Shown here piece by piece: positions 12,214 through 23,642 of a stretch of DNA of 64,000 nucleotides (the stretch's first letter is position 1; each line of letters begins with the position of its first letter). The stretch is taken from contig OZ018324.1 in the NCBI GenBank assembly GCA_963969495.1, forward strand, positions 143,614,855 through 143,678,854, read 5' to 3'. This DNA comes from Ceratothoa steindachneri. Its lineage: Eukaryota; Arthropoda; Malacostraca; Isopoda; Cymothoidae. Position numbers and translations under genes: made by a program. Below the pieces are notes generated by a model, which searched no databases, had not been told where the DNA came from, and worked only from the letters and a program-made list of their open reading frames with translations.

Positions 12214-13654
12214 ATTTGTATATACCATGTAAGGAGAAAGAAAGATTAATTTGGGTTAGTACTTTCGTTATCTTAATATTTTAAAACTCACAATGGCTTA
12301 TAAACTAGAGAGACACCAAATTTCTACAAAGCAATGTTTTCCCAATAAGGTCAGATTTTGTATGACCTCTGATACTCGTATGTCTAAGTTGGGCAAGAAA
12401 GATAGGAATGGATCTACGGAAAACAAACCGGGGCTAATATTTACATTTCTTTCCTTTTTGCTGTAGATTAGAAACGATTCACAGATATTTCTGCTAATAA
12501 AATCATTTATATGCATTATGGTATCAGCCTTTTACCAGTTAATCTGGTGACCCACCTTAAGCCATGGACGGCCAAAACACTATTGGGATATCCCTTAGAT
12601 ACTGCATTTTGGCGTTACTTAATTCTTAAGAGATATATTTGAGAGGTTTGACCTACATAGAATAAATTACAATCTAAAGAAGGTATACTATACTTGTATA
12701 TTACACTATTATTGTTCCTTGGTCTGTGTTTCATTAACATTTTTAATGTATAATTTTATTTAAAAATTGCACTTATATTGAATTATTTTAACATTTGTAC
12801 TGCATACAAAGAATTATCATGGTAAGGTAAAAGGAATATGTTGTATAAAGGTTCTGTTTTTCCTAAATTGCGGTTATAGAATGTTTTTTAGCGTTATTCG
12901 TGAAGTTTTCCAAAAAATATTCCGGCTAACACAGATTAAAGGCAATCTCTTCAATTTTTGTAAATTCCTGATTTATATAGTCAGGACTACATATTCTAAG
13001 TGGCCTACGATACATGGAAGAAAATACCGACGTTTTAATATTTTTAGCGTGACCTGAATAAAATTGGACATAGGATAAATTATTTGTGGGTTTCCTGAAA
13101 ATAGAAAACTTAAACCTGTCTGGTTGTCTAATTATTAGAACATCTCGGAAAAGAAGGCTACTTTTTTCTTCTTTTTTAAAGTGAATTTAATCGACGGAAC
13201 CAATGAATTAATAAATAAAAGAAAACCATCGGTCAAAATTTTCCTTTATAATTCCAAGGACATCGTCTACATGGTGGTACCAAACAATTTAAGTGGACCA
13301 AACCGGTGGAATCAGCCTCGTTTCAAAATATTCCATATATATATACTCGACAATAAGGGAGATAAGGGTTACCCATAGCTATGGAAAACACTTGTTCGTT
13401 TAACTTACCATTGAAACTAACTTTACATTTTTTAATACTAAACAAGTAAGTTGAATGATCGAGTTGGACGGTAAAGGCAAATCATAAGAGTTTAGAATAC
13501 CAGCTATTACAGGAAGAATAAAGTCTATCAAGTTGTCACAGGTTTTAGAATAATCTATCAAAACATTGCAGTCGAAAGCAGAGAGAAATGAAGTTATATT
13601 TTAGCAGGAGAATGCCCCGCGAGATAGATCCATCCACACTTAGATTTGGTTTTG
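12214..13654. other. Unassigned AT-rich sequence
   Basis: Short frames only (12298-12516 minus, 13181-13378 plus), without recognised domains. Confidence 0.4.
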
Positions 13655-13850
13655 ATTAATGCGGAACATCACTATGGAGTGGCCATCAAAACGGCCAGGC
13701 TTAAATCCAACAGAACACTTGTCGGGAGTGTCTGGAAACGAAATAAGAGATACCTACCACAAGTATAAATAAAACTGAAAAATTACCATCTGAGTTGGGA
13801 CAGGTAGCGCCAGAAATTTGTGAACATCTGTTGAAAAATGGAATACAAAT
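13655..13850 (+). pseudogene. Tc1-like transposase C-terminal scrap
   Basis: Plus-strand translation near 13668 gives ITMEWPSKRPGLNPTEHLSG, close to the Tc1 family block around the third catalytic acidic residue (normally SPDLNPIEHLW). The aspartate codon position reads Gly here. A few recognisable residues follow, then stops. Only the end of the gene survives and no inverted repeats were found. Tc1 transposases are nuclear cut-and-paste enzymes; this copy is inert. Confidence 0.6.
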
Positions 13851-16299
13851 ATGTATCCAAATATTTAAAATTGAATAATTATATACCTAATTAATTTACC
13901 GCAAATATCCTGTTATTTATCCTGTCAATTATTTATACCTTCCTATCTTGTAGGCTATTTTGTTGATTACTCGCACTTCAAATCTTTTATACTTTCACTC
14001 AACGAATTACTTCTCTCGGAGCCACTCTTCAATAAGACAAATGTTTTTGTGACTTTCACTTTTTTACCAGGAAACATATCTCTGCTTCCACAAAAGCGTT
14101 GGGCGATAATTTACTTCCCACTAGTGAAAAGAAGTGTAAGTACAATCTTTGTAAGCAGATATCGTGTCGACGTCTAACCACGTACACCATTGAGCCCGAC
14201 ACATTCATTTCTGGTCCCAATATTTGCTCGATAAATTACTGAAGCAACTTAGCTGACGCTTAAAAGGTTGATGTAGTTTCAGTGATGAAAGACATAAGGT
14301 CGTATTATTTGCCTTTTTTTTAATACATTCCAAAGCACGGGATCTGATTTGAGCTATTTGTATGCAAGCCAGGACATGAAGCACAATAATATCGGGAAAC
14401 ATTAAGGGGGGAGATAGAAAGGATAGAGTGTAAGAATGTCTATGCGTGTGGCATTTGATTATCTAAACATATTTACGATGTCACATCATAATGCATTAAA
14501 AATGAGAAGAGCCATTTATAATAATAAACATAATACGTTTTTGTTTGGTAATTTTCCGTTTTTATAGAATTCATTATACATGATATTCCCAGGCTGTATT
14601 ATCAGCTTAGTTCGGATCAAACTGTTTCGGTTTCTCCTGCATTTTTGTCATGGCTCAAAGGGTTTAATGGAATAAAGAGTATTTATTATCTGTATCAGCT
14701 AGGTTATTTAATTCCGTCCTCTTTCAATCGTGACGAGGTGCCCAGAATAGATAATGAATTTTGCGATGAGATCAGAATAAAATTGGAAGTCAATTACAAA
14801 AGGAACCAGAGACCTTTCGTCGTTTGGGAGGTTACGCACATAGAGATAGGTAGTTTTATGTTTTGCTACCAACCAAAGACCTTATGAACAGCGAACCCTT
14901 TCTTTTCAGCAGGGCCTGGAGTTTGAACCCCTTTCGGCAGCTACCGACTCATAATTGTAATGTGTTGTTTGTGCGAAAGAAGAATAGATAAAAACCTTGC
15001 TTTTCTGTTTGGCTGTGGCTGGTGACGTACGTGACCGGAATGTTCTGCGCGCATCTTTTAGACACGAATCACGTCCTAATTTGCTGCCTCTTTTGCGAGC
15101 ACCCAAATATTTTGTTTCTCGTCTCGCATAGAATCGAAAGAGTCACGAAGACGTTTAGTTCAAATAACATTTCCACTATAGTGGAGAGATCAACAATATT
15201 GATTGTGATTACTCTCATTAACAATTTGATAATTGTATTAAAGCTGGTGTGAACATCTCAACCTTATATTTTTAGTTATTGCCACACCTTACATCACCAT
15301 ATGAGAATTTTGTTTCAAATATCGGTGTACCACACTTAAATCCCTATTATATCAATGTTTAAATATAATGTCAATGAGATTATCAAATCTTCATAAATAA
15401 TTTCCCACTGGCAAATATAAGAATTACTGCAAATTGGTTTTAACTTTATAACTGAATTATTCTGACCTCTCAAATTTATTATTTTAAAGATTGCAATATT
15501 TGAATGTGGTGGAAATGATTTTTACAAAGGTTTACGTCAGTGTAGGCAAAATATTCAATTGCACAACGGTCTTATTATGAGATTTAGTTAATACAGTTAG
15601 CACGAAATTCTTTGGAAGTAATACTACGCACTTCTTCATCCAGTAATAATATAGAGTATTATGAATACTATTTTTAGGTCGGAGATGCTCACATCCTATA
15701 GGAAAAAATAACTAAAAATTTCCTTCAACCACTTTCTTCATATATCAATGTAATATTTTTATATATTAGTGCATTACAGCTTCGTATAATGTGAGAAATA
15801 GGGTAGTGACTAAAATAAGATGAATAATATGGTCCATTAACCACTAAACTGAAACGGGTCTTTACACTACAGAAACATACACAAGATGAAATCTACCAAG
15901 TGGATATTCATTTTTGTATAAACACCAGATCATTTTTCAGAATAACCATTACAAGAAGGAAATAAAGTAATAACGCCTAGTTACAAAACCAACGACCTAA
16001 TGAAAAAACTAGGGCAAGGGACAGTAAGGGAAAAAGAGGAATCTGTTCAGGATTAGAGGATGCATTGATATCATATTAGATGAACTCGAAACAAAGTTTA
16101 ATATATCGAATTTATGGTTCAAAATGTTAAAATGTAACGTAAACATAGGTGGCTTTGGAAGTCCAGGGTAATTCCCAAAAGACAAGCCCCAAATTTCAAT
16201 AGCCCCCATTTCTTAATTTTCTGCAAGGATTAAATGAAACCTTAGTGATAACTAGTTTATTGTGTTTAAAAACAGGATATTCAAACCTGAAAGTTTTTG
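13851..16299. other. Unassigned sequence
   Basis: Frames of 60-80 codons (for example 14645-14887 plus) show no recognised domain. A GTTCAAACTCC-like stretch on the minus strand near 14913-14930 resembles a B box, but no A box was found at tRNA spacing. Confidence 0.35.
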
Positions 16300-17280
16300 G
16301 ACGTCTCTGCTTTATTCTAGAGCACAAGTTCGAGATGTGATAGCTTCCTTGAGTTCCGTGATGGTCTTTGGTCTCCCTGCGTACACTCTGTCTTTAAGGT
16401 ATCCCCAGAGAAAAAAATCTGGAGGGCTAAAGTCTGGGCTGTGAGGTGCCCACTCAAAGTCAGTCTTGAGACTGATCACATGGCCACAAAGTTCTCTTTT
16501 AGCCAATCTTAGGACAGGTTTGAGATGTGAGAGCTTGCTCCATCTTGTTGGAACCAGAATATCCCAATAACCGAGGGAACAGAGTCTGCATCTCCCTCTT
16601 GTAGGTTTTGAGAACATCAACATACTGCTCCTTGGTAACTATCAGTGTTGCGCCAGTTTCCTCGAAAAATAATGGTACGATGATGCCTCTGGCTGAGATA
16701 GCAGTCGAGACCGTTAACTAAGAGGAGAGTAGGGGCTTGGTAGCTACCTCATGTGGGCGGGAGGTCCCCCATAAAACACTTCTCTTCGAATTTACCTATC
16801 CATAATGATGGAAGAGAGCTTCATCTGAGGTACAAAGGAGATTAAGGAAACTTATTGTCTCTTGAATTTTCTCCAGTATCTTGACTGCCATAGCCTTTCT
16901 CTGCTCCTTTTCTGATGTTATACTTTCTGATTCCTCTGTATTATGTATGGGTAGGTCTTTACATCCATTACTAGCACTCTCCTGCATGGCTCACGAGATA
17001 TACAGAGGGCCTGATTTCGTTTGCGCAAGTAGCGTTTTGGACTCTGCTGACCTGACTCTCTCACGCTCTCGACCAGCTCAGCTGTATGCTTCCTGTGGCT
17101 TCGTGAATGGCTTGGACGGTTTTCACTGGCTGCATTGAGGTTCTGCACTGTCCCATAGTTCTCTAGGTGGTGCACCCAGTCCTGAATTCTTGTAGAGGAC
17201 GTTTTCACATTTGAACTGATGCACGAAAGTGTTCTGCATTTCTTGAACGAACTTGTCTTGTAGTAATGTTTGACACAGTA
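16300..17280 (-). pseudogene. IS630-Tc1-mariner transposase pseudogene
   Basis: Three minus-strand fragments in order make up a transposase. The first (17208 down to 16918) holds a helix-turn-helix region with TSSTRIQDWVHHLENYGTVQ and later YPYIIQ. The second (16987-16796) ends SDEALFHHYG, the first catalytic aspartate block. Beyond it lie a TAISARGIIVPLFFEE segment and a QQDGA block, the second aspartate. The third (16623-16312) has APHSPDFSPPDFFLWGYLK, with the third aspartate and the family's WGYLK ending. At least two stops (after HHYG and near 16720) and a frameshift after QQDGA kill it. Terminal inverted repeats were not identified. The subclade is not assigned. Confidence 0.8.
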
Positions 17281-17589
17281 TATTCTTTGCTGGAGCTCTC
17301 ATTGAGATTTAGTTGTGTTCATAGGCGTTGCTTCTGTCATGTCCTGAAAAGTAAGGTTGATTAGTGAATGAAGAAAGGATATATTACTGTATATGAGGAA
17401 CTATTTTGTCAGCCAGATCTACAAAATAAACGATCCTGTTAATAACAACCTATAACTTGACATTCTACAATCAGGAAGAAAAGTTGTTAGAGTACTATAA
17501 ATTTTATATAAAAAAATAATATAAGTAATTCAACGTTTTATTTTCTTTGAGTATTTTTGTCTCATGAATTAAAGGTGTAATATACACAA

Positions 17590-18030
17590 ATCTAGAGAAT
17601 AAACATATTTTATTGATAAATGCAGTCAATAAATGCACGCAGTAAATATTTCCAATGATGTCTCTTGTTCTTCACTACTGCTTAATTAGTTTTGGCATTA
17701 ACGAACCGAAATTTCTAATAATATCCTGACTCTTGAGGTTCCAGTTTTGTTTAATAAGGACCCATAGCTGCTAACAATTGGATGGATTCTCTTAATCAAC
17801 CGCCAGTTTAATTATCGCCCACAATTTCTCTATTGGATTAAAATCTGGTTAATTACCGGGCAAGGTCTCAAACATTGGATCTTATTTAAAATTCACCAAG
17901 AGGCAATATTGGCGTTCATTTAAAGCTCTTGTGCAGCTAAAAGGAATGTTCTCAGCATTTTAACCAGCATTTTCATGTCTTCAATAATTATCATCAAGAT
18001 AGTGGTCCTTGATGTAATACCCTTAGCAAC
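17590..18030 (-). pseudogene. Tc1/pogo-like transposase C-terminal remnant
   Basis: The minus strand encodes PDFNPIEKLWAIIK near 17800-17845, matching the canonical third-catalytic-residue block SPDLNPIE.LW of Tc1-type transposases, preceded by LLAARALNERQY-like sequence. Stops interrupt both sides (for example GN.PDF and AVD.EN). It lies between two other transposase relics and is unrelated in sequence to either. No termini were found. Confidence 0.6.
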
Positions 18031-18385
18031 TATTTTATTGCATTTCAGGCTACTTTGGGGTAGAGAGACAATTTTTGCACGTTTTTCTTTGGAAGAGAAC
18101 CATTTCTAGTTTTGAAAAAGATTCAAACGTTTCTTGCCTAAAAAATACGTAATAGAATATCATTACACATGTTCATTTAACCCATATATGTCATCATTTT
18201 ACCAGTTTGATCAAATAACACAACTCAAGCGATTGAAATTCATTTATTAATGGAACAGGACCTGAGCGCATTTTTCGTTTTTAAATAGTGACTTTTTAAT
18301 AAACCTGCAATAGTTTAAATATTAGAATAATCATTCTCATTCCGTAAAATTATATAAACGAATGAAATTCATATATATATACATA

Positions 18386-19326
18386 CAAGGGGTGGTCAAT
18401 AAGTTTTGCGAATCGGTTGGGCAAAACAGAGGAAGGGGGATGGCTGTTTGTGGGAGTATTAGGACAAGTTATGACAAGTCAGGACATGCAGCCGCACGCT
18501 CCTTCTTCGTATATTTAAGAAGCAGTAGCTGATCGCAGATCGTCAGTCACAAATTTTTTAACAATGAAGAAGGTTGAGCACCGTGCAGTGATCAAATTTT
18601 GGACCAAGGAAGACAAAAATGCAAAAGAGATACATGAACGCATGGTTGCAGTGTATACCGACACTGCCACTTCCTATGCAACTATTGCTCGCTGGAATAG
18701 GGAGTTCCGCCATGGTCGTGAGTCCTTTAAAGATGACCTCCTTCCAAGACGCCCGTCAGACGTGACCAATGAGGACAATGTGGCTAGTGTAGAGAGGATG
18801 ATCCTCGAAAATCTACGGGTGAAGGTCGATTAAATCGAGCGAGAACTTGGAATATCACATAGAAGTGTTATCAACATCATCCACGAAAATTTGGCTATGA
18901 CCAAGGTCTCTGCCCGTTGGGTCCCTTGAAACCTCACGCTTCATGATCGACTTCAACGTCGCCAAAGTTTGGAGAAGCTGCTGCTCCTGTACAACCAATA
19001 CCCGGCGGGATTCGAGTTACGCATATTGACAGGTGATGAAACGTGGGTCCATCACTGGGATCCCTAGCGACTACTTTTTATTCTGCCAGATCAAGGCGGA
19101 ACTGCGTGGACGCTGGTTTGGGGCCTATGAAGATGTCCAGCTTGCCGCGCAGTAGTGGATTGAACAGCAGTGGGGAGATTTCTGGTAGTCGGGAATTCAA
19201 AGCCTCATGGACCAGTGGCGCAAGTGCATTGAAGTTGAGTGTAGTTATATTGGAAAATATTAAAACACTTTTCATCATATCTCGTTTCCTTATATCCGAA
19301 TTGCAAAACTTATTTTCTGCCACTCT
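18386..19326 (+). mobile_element. mariner element, internally deleted
   Basis: It is bounded by TA at 18384-18385 and 19327-19328. The left terminus contains GGTCAATAAGTTTTGCGAATC and the right terminus the inverse TTGCAAAACTTATT, matching the termini of the second mariner (31580-32813). At 941 bp it is about 290 bp shorter than that copy. The gap falls between the first catalytic block (DETWVHHWDP) and the third (SDYFLF), so the middle aspartate is gone. It is a defective derivative that ends could still mobilise if a transposase were present. Confidence 0.9.
18564..19280 (+). pseudogene. mariner transposase pseudogene, N-terminal frame intact
   Basis: The frame begins ATG at 18564 (KKVEHRAVIKFWTKE...) and is open for 89 codons covering the paired helix-turn-helix DNA-binding region. 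A stop (TAA, about 18831) replaces what should continue as EIERELGISHRSV. The frame then recovers up to DETWVHHWDP, followed by a stop and a deletion junction to SDYFLFCQIKAELRG and a C-terminus like QWRKCIEVEC near 19200-19250. Mariner transposases are about 345 residues with a DD34D triad; the second D is deleted here. The protein would act in the nucleus on the element's own termini. The surviving N-terminal fragment might bind but could not cut. Confidence 0.85.
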
Positions 19327-19359
19327 TATATATATATATTAGAATATATTACATTAACA

Positions 19360-20272
19360 AGATATATATCCAGTGCAAAAAATAATAATTTTACCACAAT
19401 GTTTGAATCTGATTTATTTACTAACAGGACTAGTGACTAATTTCGGCTTTTGCCATTATCAACTCTACAATGAAATACAAGGCTTGCGACTGAGATATAT
19501 AAAGACGAAGAAAGACTGAACAAAATGAAAACAGAGGAAACAAAATGAAAGACATAATTATATGCGTAGTTCCGGGGTCAACTTTTAATCCCGGCGAAGG
19601 ACCGATTCTGGCGGTTTATTAATGAATTTGGCAACATTATTCGAGATATATCTGTTAAATTTAGATTGTTCTTCGGATATACTAAAATTATCGACCTCGC
19701 TAATAGTGGTTAATTCTTGAATCCTCGTCTTAATATAATTATTAGATTTATAAATAATTTTGGCTCGGTTGAGATCAAATATATGGTCATAATTTTGCAT
19801 GGGTGCGAAGACACTTGAGGAAATTTAACTTCCTCTTATATAGGCGCGGTGATTTTGTTTCTCTTACTAAAGTGACTTTACTCTCCGATGCATTATAAAT
19901 TACAATCTTTGCAAGGGATTAAATATACACCTGCATCCTAGTTGGCTGGACGCAATTTGCTCGAAGTCTGCATTAGCACACCTTTATATGCAAACGAAAA
20001 TGAAAAACATATCACATTTAAACATGCAAATACCACCAGAATATGTACTTTGCCAGGATTAAAAGTTGTCCCTAGAATAACGTATATATTTTTCTTTCAT
20101 TTTGTTTCCTCTGTTTTTATTTCGTTTACTCATTTTGGCCTTTATATACCAGAGTCACATGGCGTGGATTTTAATTGTACAGTTGATAATGGCGAAAGCC
20201 GAAGATACTCTCTTGTCCTGTTTATATATAAACTGGATTCAAATATTTTGGTTTATTGTTATTTTTTGCACT

Positions 20273-20285
<13 letters not shown>
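19360..20285 (-). mobile_element. Penelope-like foldback with inverted pLTR-like arms
   Basis: The sequence 19360-19625 is inverted at 20030-20285. Mirrored landmarks are ATATCCAGTGCAAAAAATAA at the outer ends, the TTTCGGC....GCCATTATCAAC block, AAAACAGAGGAAACAAAATGAAAG, and CAACTTTTAATCC. The loop carries a GIY-YIG endonuclease C-terminal fragment on the minus strand. The arms contain a TTGATAATGGC..AAGCCGAA motif that resembles hammerhead-type cores known in Penelope pseudo-LTRs. The right end merges with a long AT tract. The reverse transcriptase is absent, so the element is non-autonomous. Confidence 0.65.
19585..19840 (-). pseudogene. Penelope-like GIY-YIG endonuclease C-terminal fragment
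   Basis: The minus frame 19800-19585 contains NYDHIFDLNRAKIIYKSNNY followed by RIQELTTI and a DNFSISEEQSKFNRYIS stretch. This order (H.I.....AKI.YKSN...R..E...I....N.N.S) is the tail of the GIY-YIG nuclease module that ends Penelope-like polyproteins. The frame appears to extend upstream of its first ATG, and no GIY or YIG motif remains. It ends within the left inverted arm. The role in an active element is nicking target DNA for primed reverse transcription. Recognition is from pattern memory. Confidence 0.6.
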
Positions 20286-20357
<72 letters not shown>

Positions 20358-20358
20358 C
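20276..20358. repeat. AT dinucleotide tract
   Basis: Long (AT)n with one AAAT interruption near 20337. It directly follows the right arm of the Penelope-like foldback. Confidence 0.95.
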
Positions 20359-20900
20359 ATATTAGTCTCAAAACATTTGAACATGATTGTATGTGACACT
20401 TTCATACAATGAACAATATATTTTTCAACAATGATGAGAGCTTTCAAGAAAATCATACAAGTCTTCATATATACAGAACGATTTAATAATGAATTAAAGA
20501 CAACTAAGATGGAATTCTAAACAGCAAGTATTTTTTTAGTGAACCACAAAAAATATATTACCCCATAAAGCATTTCAGAACACTAAGCAAGTGGGCATAT
20601 AATAGTTATAAAACTTACACTATGAGAGTATTTAATAATTTTATAAATTAATCCCAAGAATAATCGAAGCATATAATTGTAAAATGCCTTGCACTTGATA
20701 CACAATCAGGTTTTCTTTCAGCTGTTCACTTTATCCCTCACCGTTATATTAAAATGATTTATGCACTAATTTGTTTTACTTTTGATTGTGAACTTTTCTG
20801 ACAACGCATAGTTTTGTATGAAAGAAAATTCGATCTAAAATTAACAACAGAAGAAAATGTTGGTATTGGTTCTCGAAATGAAGAACAATTGGATCGGCTT
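20359..20900. other. Unassigned AT-rich sequence
   Basis: No frame or repeat of note. Confidence 0.4.
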
Positions 20901-20904
20901 AGTG

Positions 20905-21925
20905 AAAACAAAGGTAGAGAATAATTTAAGTATAGCGAGGTAAATAGAAGACTGGCTGAGCAATCGTAGGCAACGCGTAGTTATAAATGGAAAATCATCT
21001 ACTTGGACAAACGTCACTAGCGGGGTACCGCAGGGGTCTGTATTGGGATCAGTTCTATTTTTAGTATACATTAACGACTTAGACGAAGACCTTTCAGGCA
21101 TAATATCGAAGTTTGCTAACGAGACCAATATTGCGAATTTAGTACTCACTAACGCACAGATTAATGAAATCCAAAACCATCTCGACAAATTGTCCAACTG
21201 GGCGCAAACGTGCCCAATGCCTTTTAACGCGGATAAATATAAAGTGCTCCATACGGCAAGGTAAATTACTCACTAAATGGCACTCAACTCTTAAGCGTAG
21301 ACAGAGAGATGGACTTAGGAGTAATAATAACGAGTGACCTAAAACCCAGTCAGCAATGTTCAGAAGTTTTTAAGAAATCAAATAAAATAATTTGATTCAT
21401 TGGTAGAGCATTCGAGGATAAGTCTAAAGAAACAATCCTTACTCTTTATAATTCCTCGGTCGGTCCGATTTTGGAATGTTGCGTTCTAGTTTGGTGTCCG
21501 TTCTAGCAGAAAGATATAGCGAAATTAGAACGAGTCCAATGGAGGCTTACTAAAATAATACCAAGTTTAAGGAACAAACATAGGAAGAGCGACTTAGAGA
21601 ACTAAATCTATTTCCGTTAAATCAGCGTAGATTAGAAGGGGACCTAATTCAGGTCTTTAAATTATCAAAAACATAGACAATATGGATTCCAACAAATATT
21701 TCACTATCAACCAGTCAAATTAGACGAGAGGAAAGGGTTGCAAAATTATAGATAAGCATTTTTACTCTCACGAATCTAAAGATTTCTTTTTTAACCGAAT
21801 CGTCAACTTATGGAATGGATTGCCTCGTAAAGTAATAGATTGCAATAACGTAGATACTTTCAAACGTCTTGTTGATAAATACTTAGAATCTAATTCCCGA
21901 ATAACAGCATTTTCTAGCGAATAAC
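20905..21925 (+). pseudogene. CR1-like LINE reverse-transcriptase fragment
   Basis: From about 20940 the plus strand encodes WLSNRRQRVVINGKSSTW, then SGVPQGSVLG and LFLVYINDLDEDLSG, the RT palm segment of CR1-type LINEs. The catalytic motif, normally FADDT, reads FANET here, so the active-site aspartates are lost. The longest uninterrupted stretch is 21043-21264. After stops at about 21262 and 21275, later frames give SVDREMDLGVIITSDLKPS, then IIGFIGRAFEDKSKE-like and ECCVLVWCPF blocks, and an RR.EGDLIQVFKL segment near 21630-21660, all in the order expected of the RT C-terminal extension. The 5' half with endonuclease is missing (5' truncation is usual for LINEs). Confidence 0.8.
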
Positions 21926-22309
21926 ACTAGGCAACAAATTGAACTTTTTGTTCGTTACAGACATGTGAATAAGTGTTTCTAATTTGTTCAAGGGCACTGA
22001 ATCTGAATTTGAAAACCAAAATTCTCTATCACGTCTAGATTTTGTGTAATGACCCCACCATCTTTTGCTATTTGTTCCGATTAATAATAAAAAAAAAATT
22101 TATTTCGTATTTTTTTCATTTTTAAGCAAAAATATTTTAAAAGAGGGGAACCTTCCTGCTTTATTTTGGCTTAGGACAGACAGTTTATATCACTGGCGAA
22201 GTTACCCCCTACTCCCTCCCAAGTTATGAAGATTTTATTGTATTGATTAAGTTTGTTATGCACTTAAAGTTTAAAGAAACTTTGCTGAAGCCTTCTCGTT
22301 TTTCTTTTG
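21926..22309. other. Unassigned sequence after the CR1 fragment
   Basis: May include the CR1 3' tail just after 21925. Otherwise nothing is recognised. Confidence 0.35.
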
Positions 22310-23200
22310 TGAGACGTCAAAGTTTGTTTTTGTAAAGACCAGCAATAATCTCCCCCATCATATTTGGATTAAATTTTCCTTGGTACCTCGTCTCCATAAC
22401 CAAAATTTGTTGATAAAAACGTTCACCATGATCATCACTAACCCCTCTCAGATTTTCAGGAAAAGAATCGAGATGAGAATTCAGAAAATGCATTCTAAAT
22501 GTCATTCTACATCCCATCTTTTCATAGGCTTCCAGCATATTGTTTACTATTTCTCGGTAATTTGGAGATTTAAAATTGCCGAGAAAGTTTTCAGTGACTT
22601 CGACAAAGGATGTCCATGTTTTGCGTTCCTTTTTATTGAGACACAAAGTGAAGGAACCATCAGAAACAACTCTGCGAATTTGTGGCTCAGTAAAAACTCT
22701 AGCTTCTATTTTGGCATTAGTTTATGATCCTTTGAATTTATTTTTCAAATATTGAAAGCCTTTACTTCTTTGATCCATACCCTTTAAAAATTTTCCATTA
22801 ACCCTAATTTAATGTGAAGAGGTAGAAGATGAACTTTTGGGGGGATCTACTAGAGCATCATGCTTAACATTATGTTTGCCAACAATGTGTTCTTCTCTGG
22901 CTGGCGATTCTCGCTTTTTATAGTAAGTTGAGAGCTAACACTATATTATCTGAACAGCAAATCGCATTGGCTTCCTCTTCCCATTTATCCAAGCTGTGAA
23001 CATTGTTTTACACTGCGTGCAGCCCAATCTTTATCCTGGTCCCCTACTTTGCATCCAAAATAGTATCTGTAGGCTCGCTTCATCGTTACTGCTCTTTTTA
23101 TTTTTCTCCGTTGTGCCACTGGTGTGAATTGGCCACAAACATAACAAAATAGGTTGGGGCTGTTTACATACCCGCGTCTAGAACTTAAAGCCATTACAAG
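22310..23200 (-). pseudogene. Uncharacterised arthropod-type repeat protein, internally deleted pseudogene
   Basis: Two minus-strand frames belong to one known but unnamed family. The N-terminal piece (23194-22985) has NLFCYVCGQFTP followed by a YRYYFGCKVGDQDKDWA segment, a cysteine-paired region. The C-terminal piece (22646-22317) has FLGNFKSPNY, then MTFRMHFLNSHLDSFPENL and DDHGERFYQQI, a region I associate with a protein family that is multicopy in arthropod genomes. Between them, broken frames give a PPKVHLLPLHIKLGLMENF-like stretch near 22780-22850. Several hundred residues expected in the middle are missing and stops interrupt. Function is unknown; the multicopy distribution suggests a transposon origin, which I infer. 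Confidence 0.6.
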
Positions 23201-23642
23201 ATTTCAAATACTATCTTGAGCAAGCAAACGATACACAATATGAGATCCTTATCATAAGTTTCTTATCATAGGAATATTTTGATAAACGTGTTACCTTCTT
23301 TACCAGTCATCAGTTATCAGTAGCAGAAAAGTTATCACAAATAAGTATGTATTAATCTTAAAATCTGAAAAACTCTGAAAAAAGAAGTGATTAGAATTCA
23401 ATGATATTTGAGCTTTAATATAGTCTACTTTATATATATCAAAAATGTTAATATATATTAAATATATATATATATATTATTTATTACTATATATATATTA
23501 TATATATATATATATTAATAATATATATATAATATATTAAAAATTGCATATTGGTACAATATTGAGCAAAATTGTGAAATGGCTTGAAAAGGAAAATTCA
23601 AATCCTAAAGACAAACTTGTAATCAGCGTCTAAATTCATCTA
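23201..23642. repeat. AT-rich spacer with AT dinucleotide cluster
   Basis: Simple AT-rich repeats at about 23430-23545. The last five bases (ATCTA, 23638-23642) are the left target-site duplication of the LTR element. Confidence 0.8.

Noticed and set aside
14905..14935. B-box-like sequence suggesting a tRNA gene or SINE
   Set aside because: No A box or cloverleaf at the right spacing on the minus strand.
20102..20468. Frames with long Tyr-Ile repeats
   Set aside because: Translation of the AT dinucleotide tract. The same applies near 44510, 46290, 54240 and 63520.
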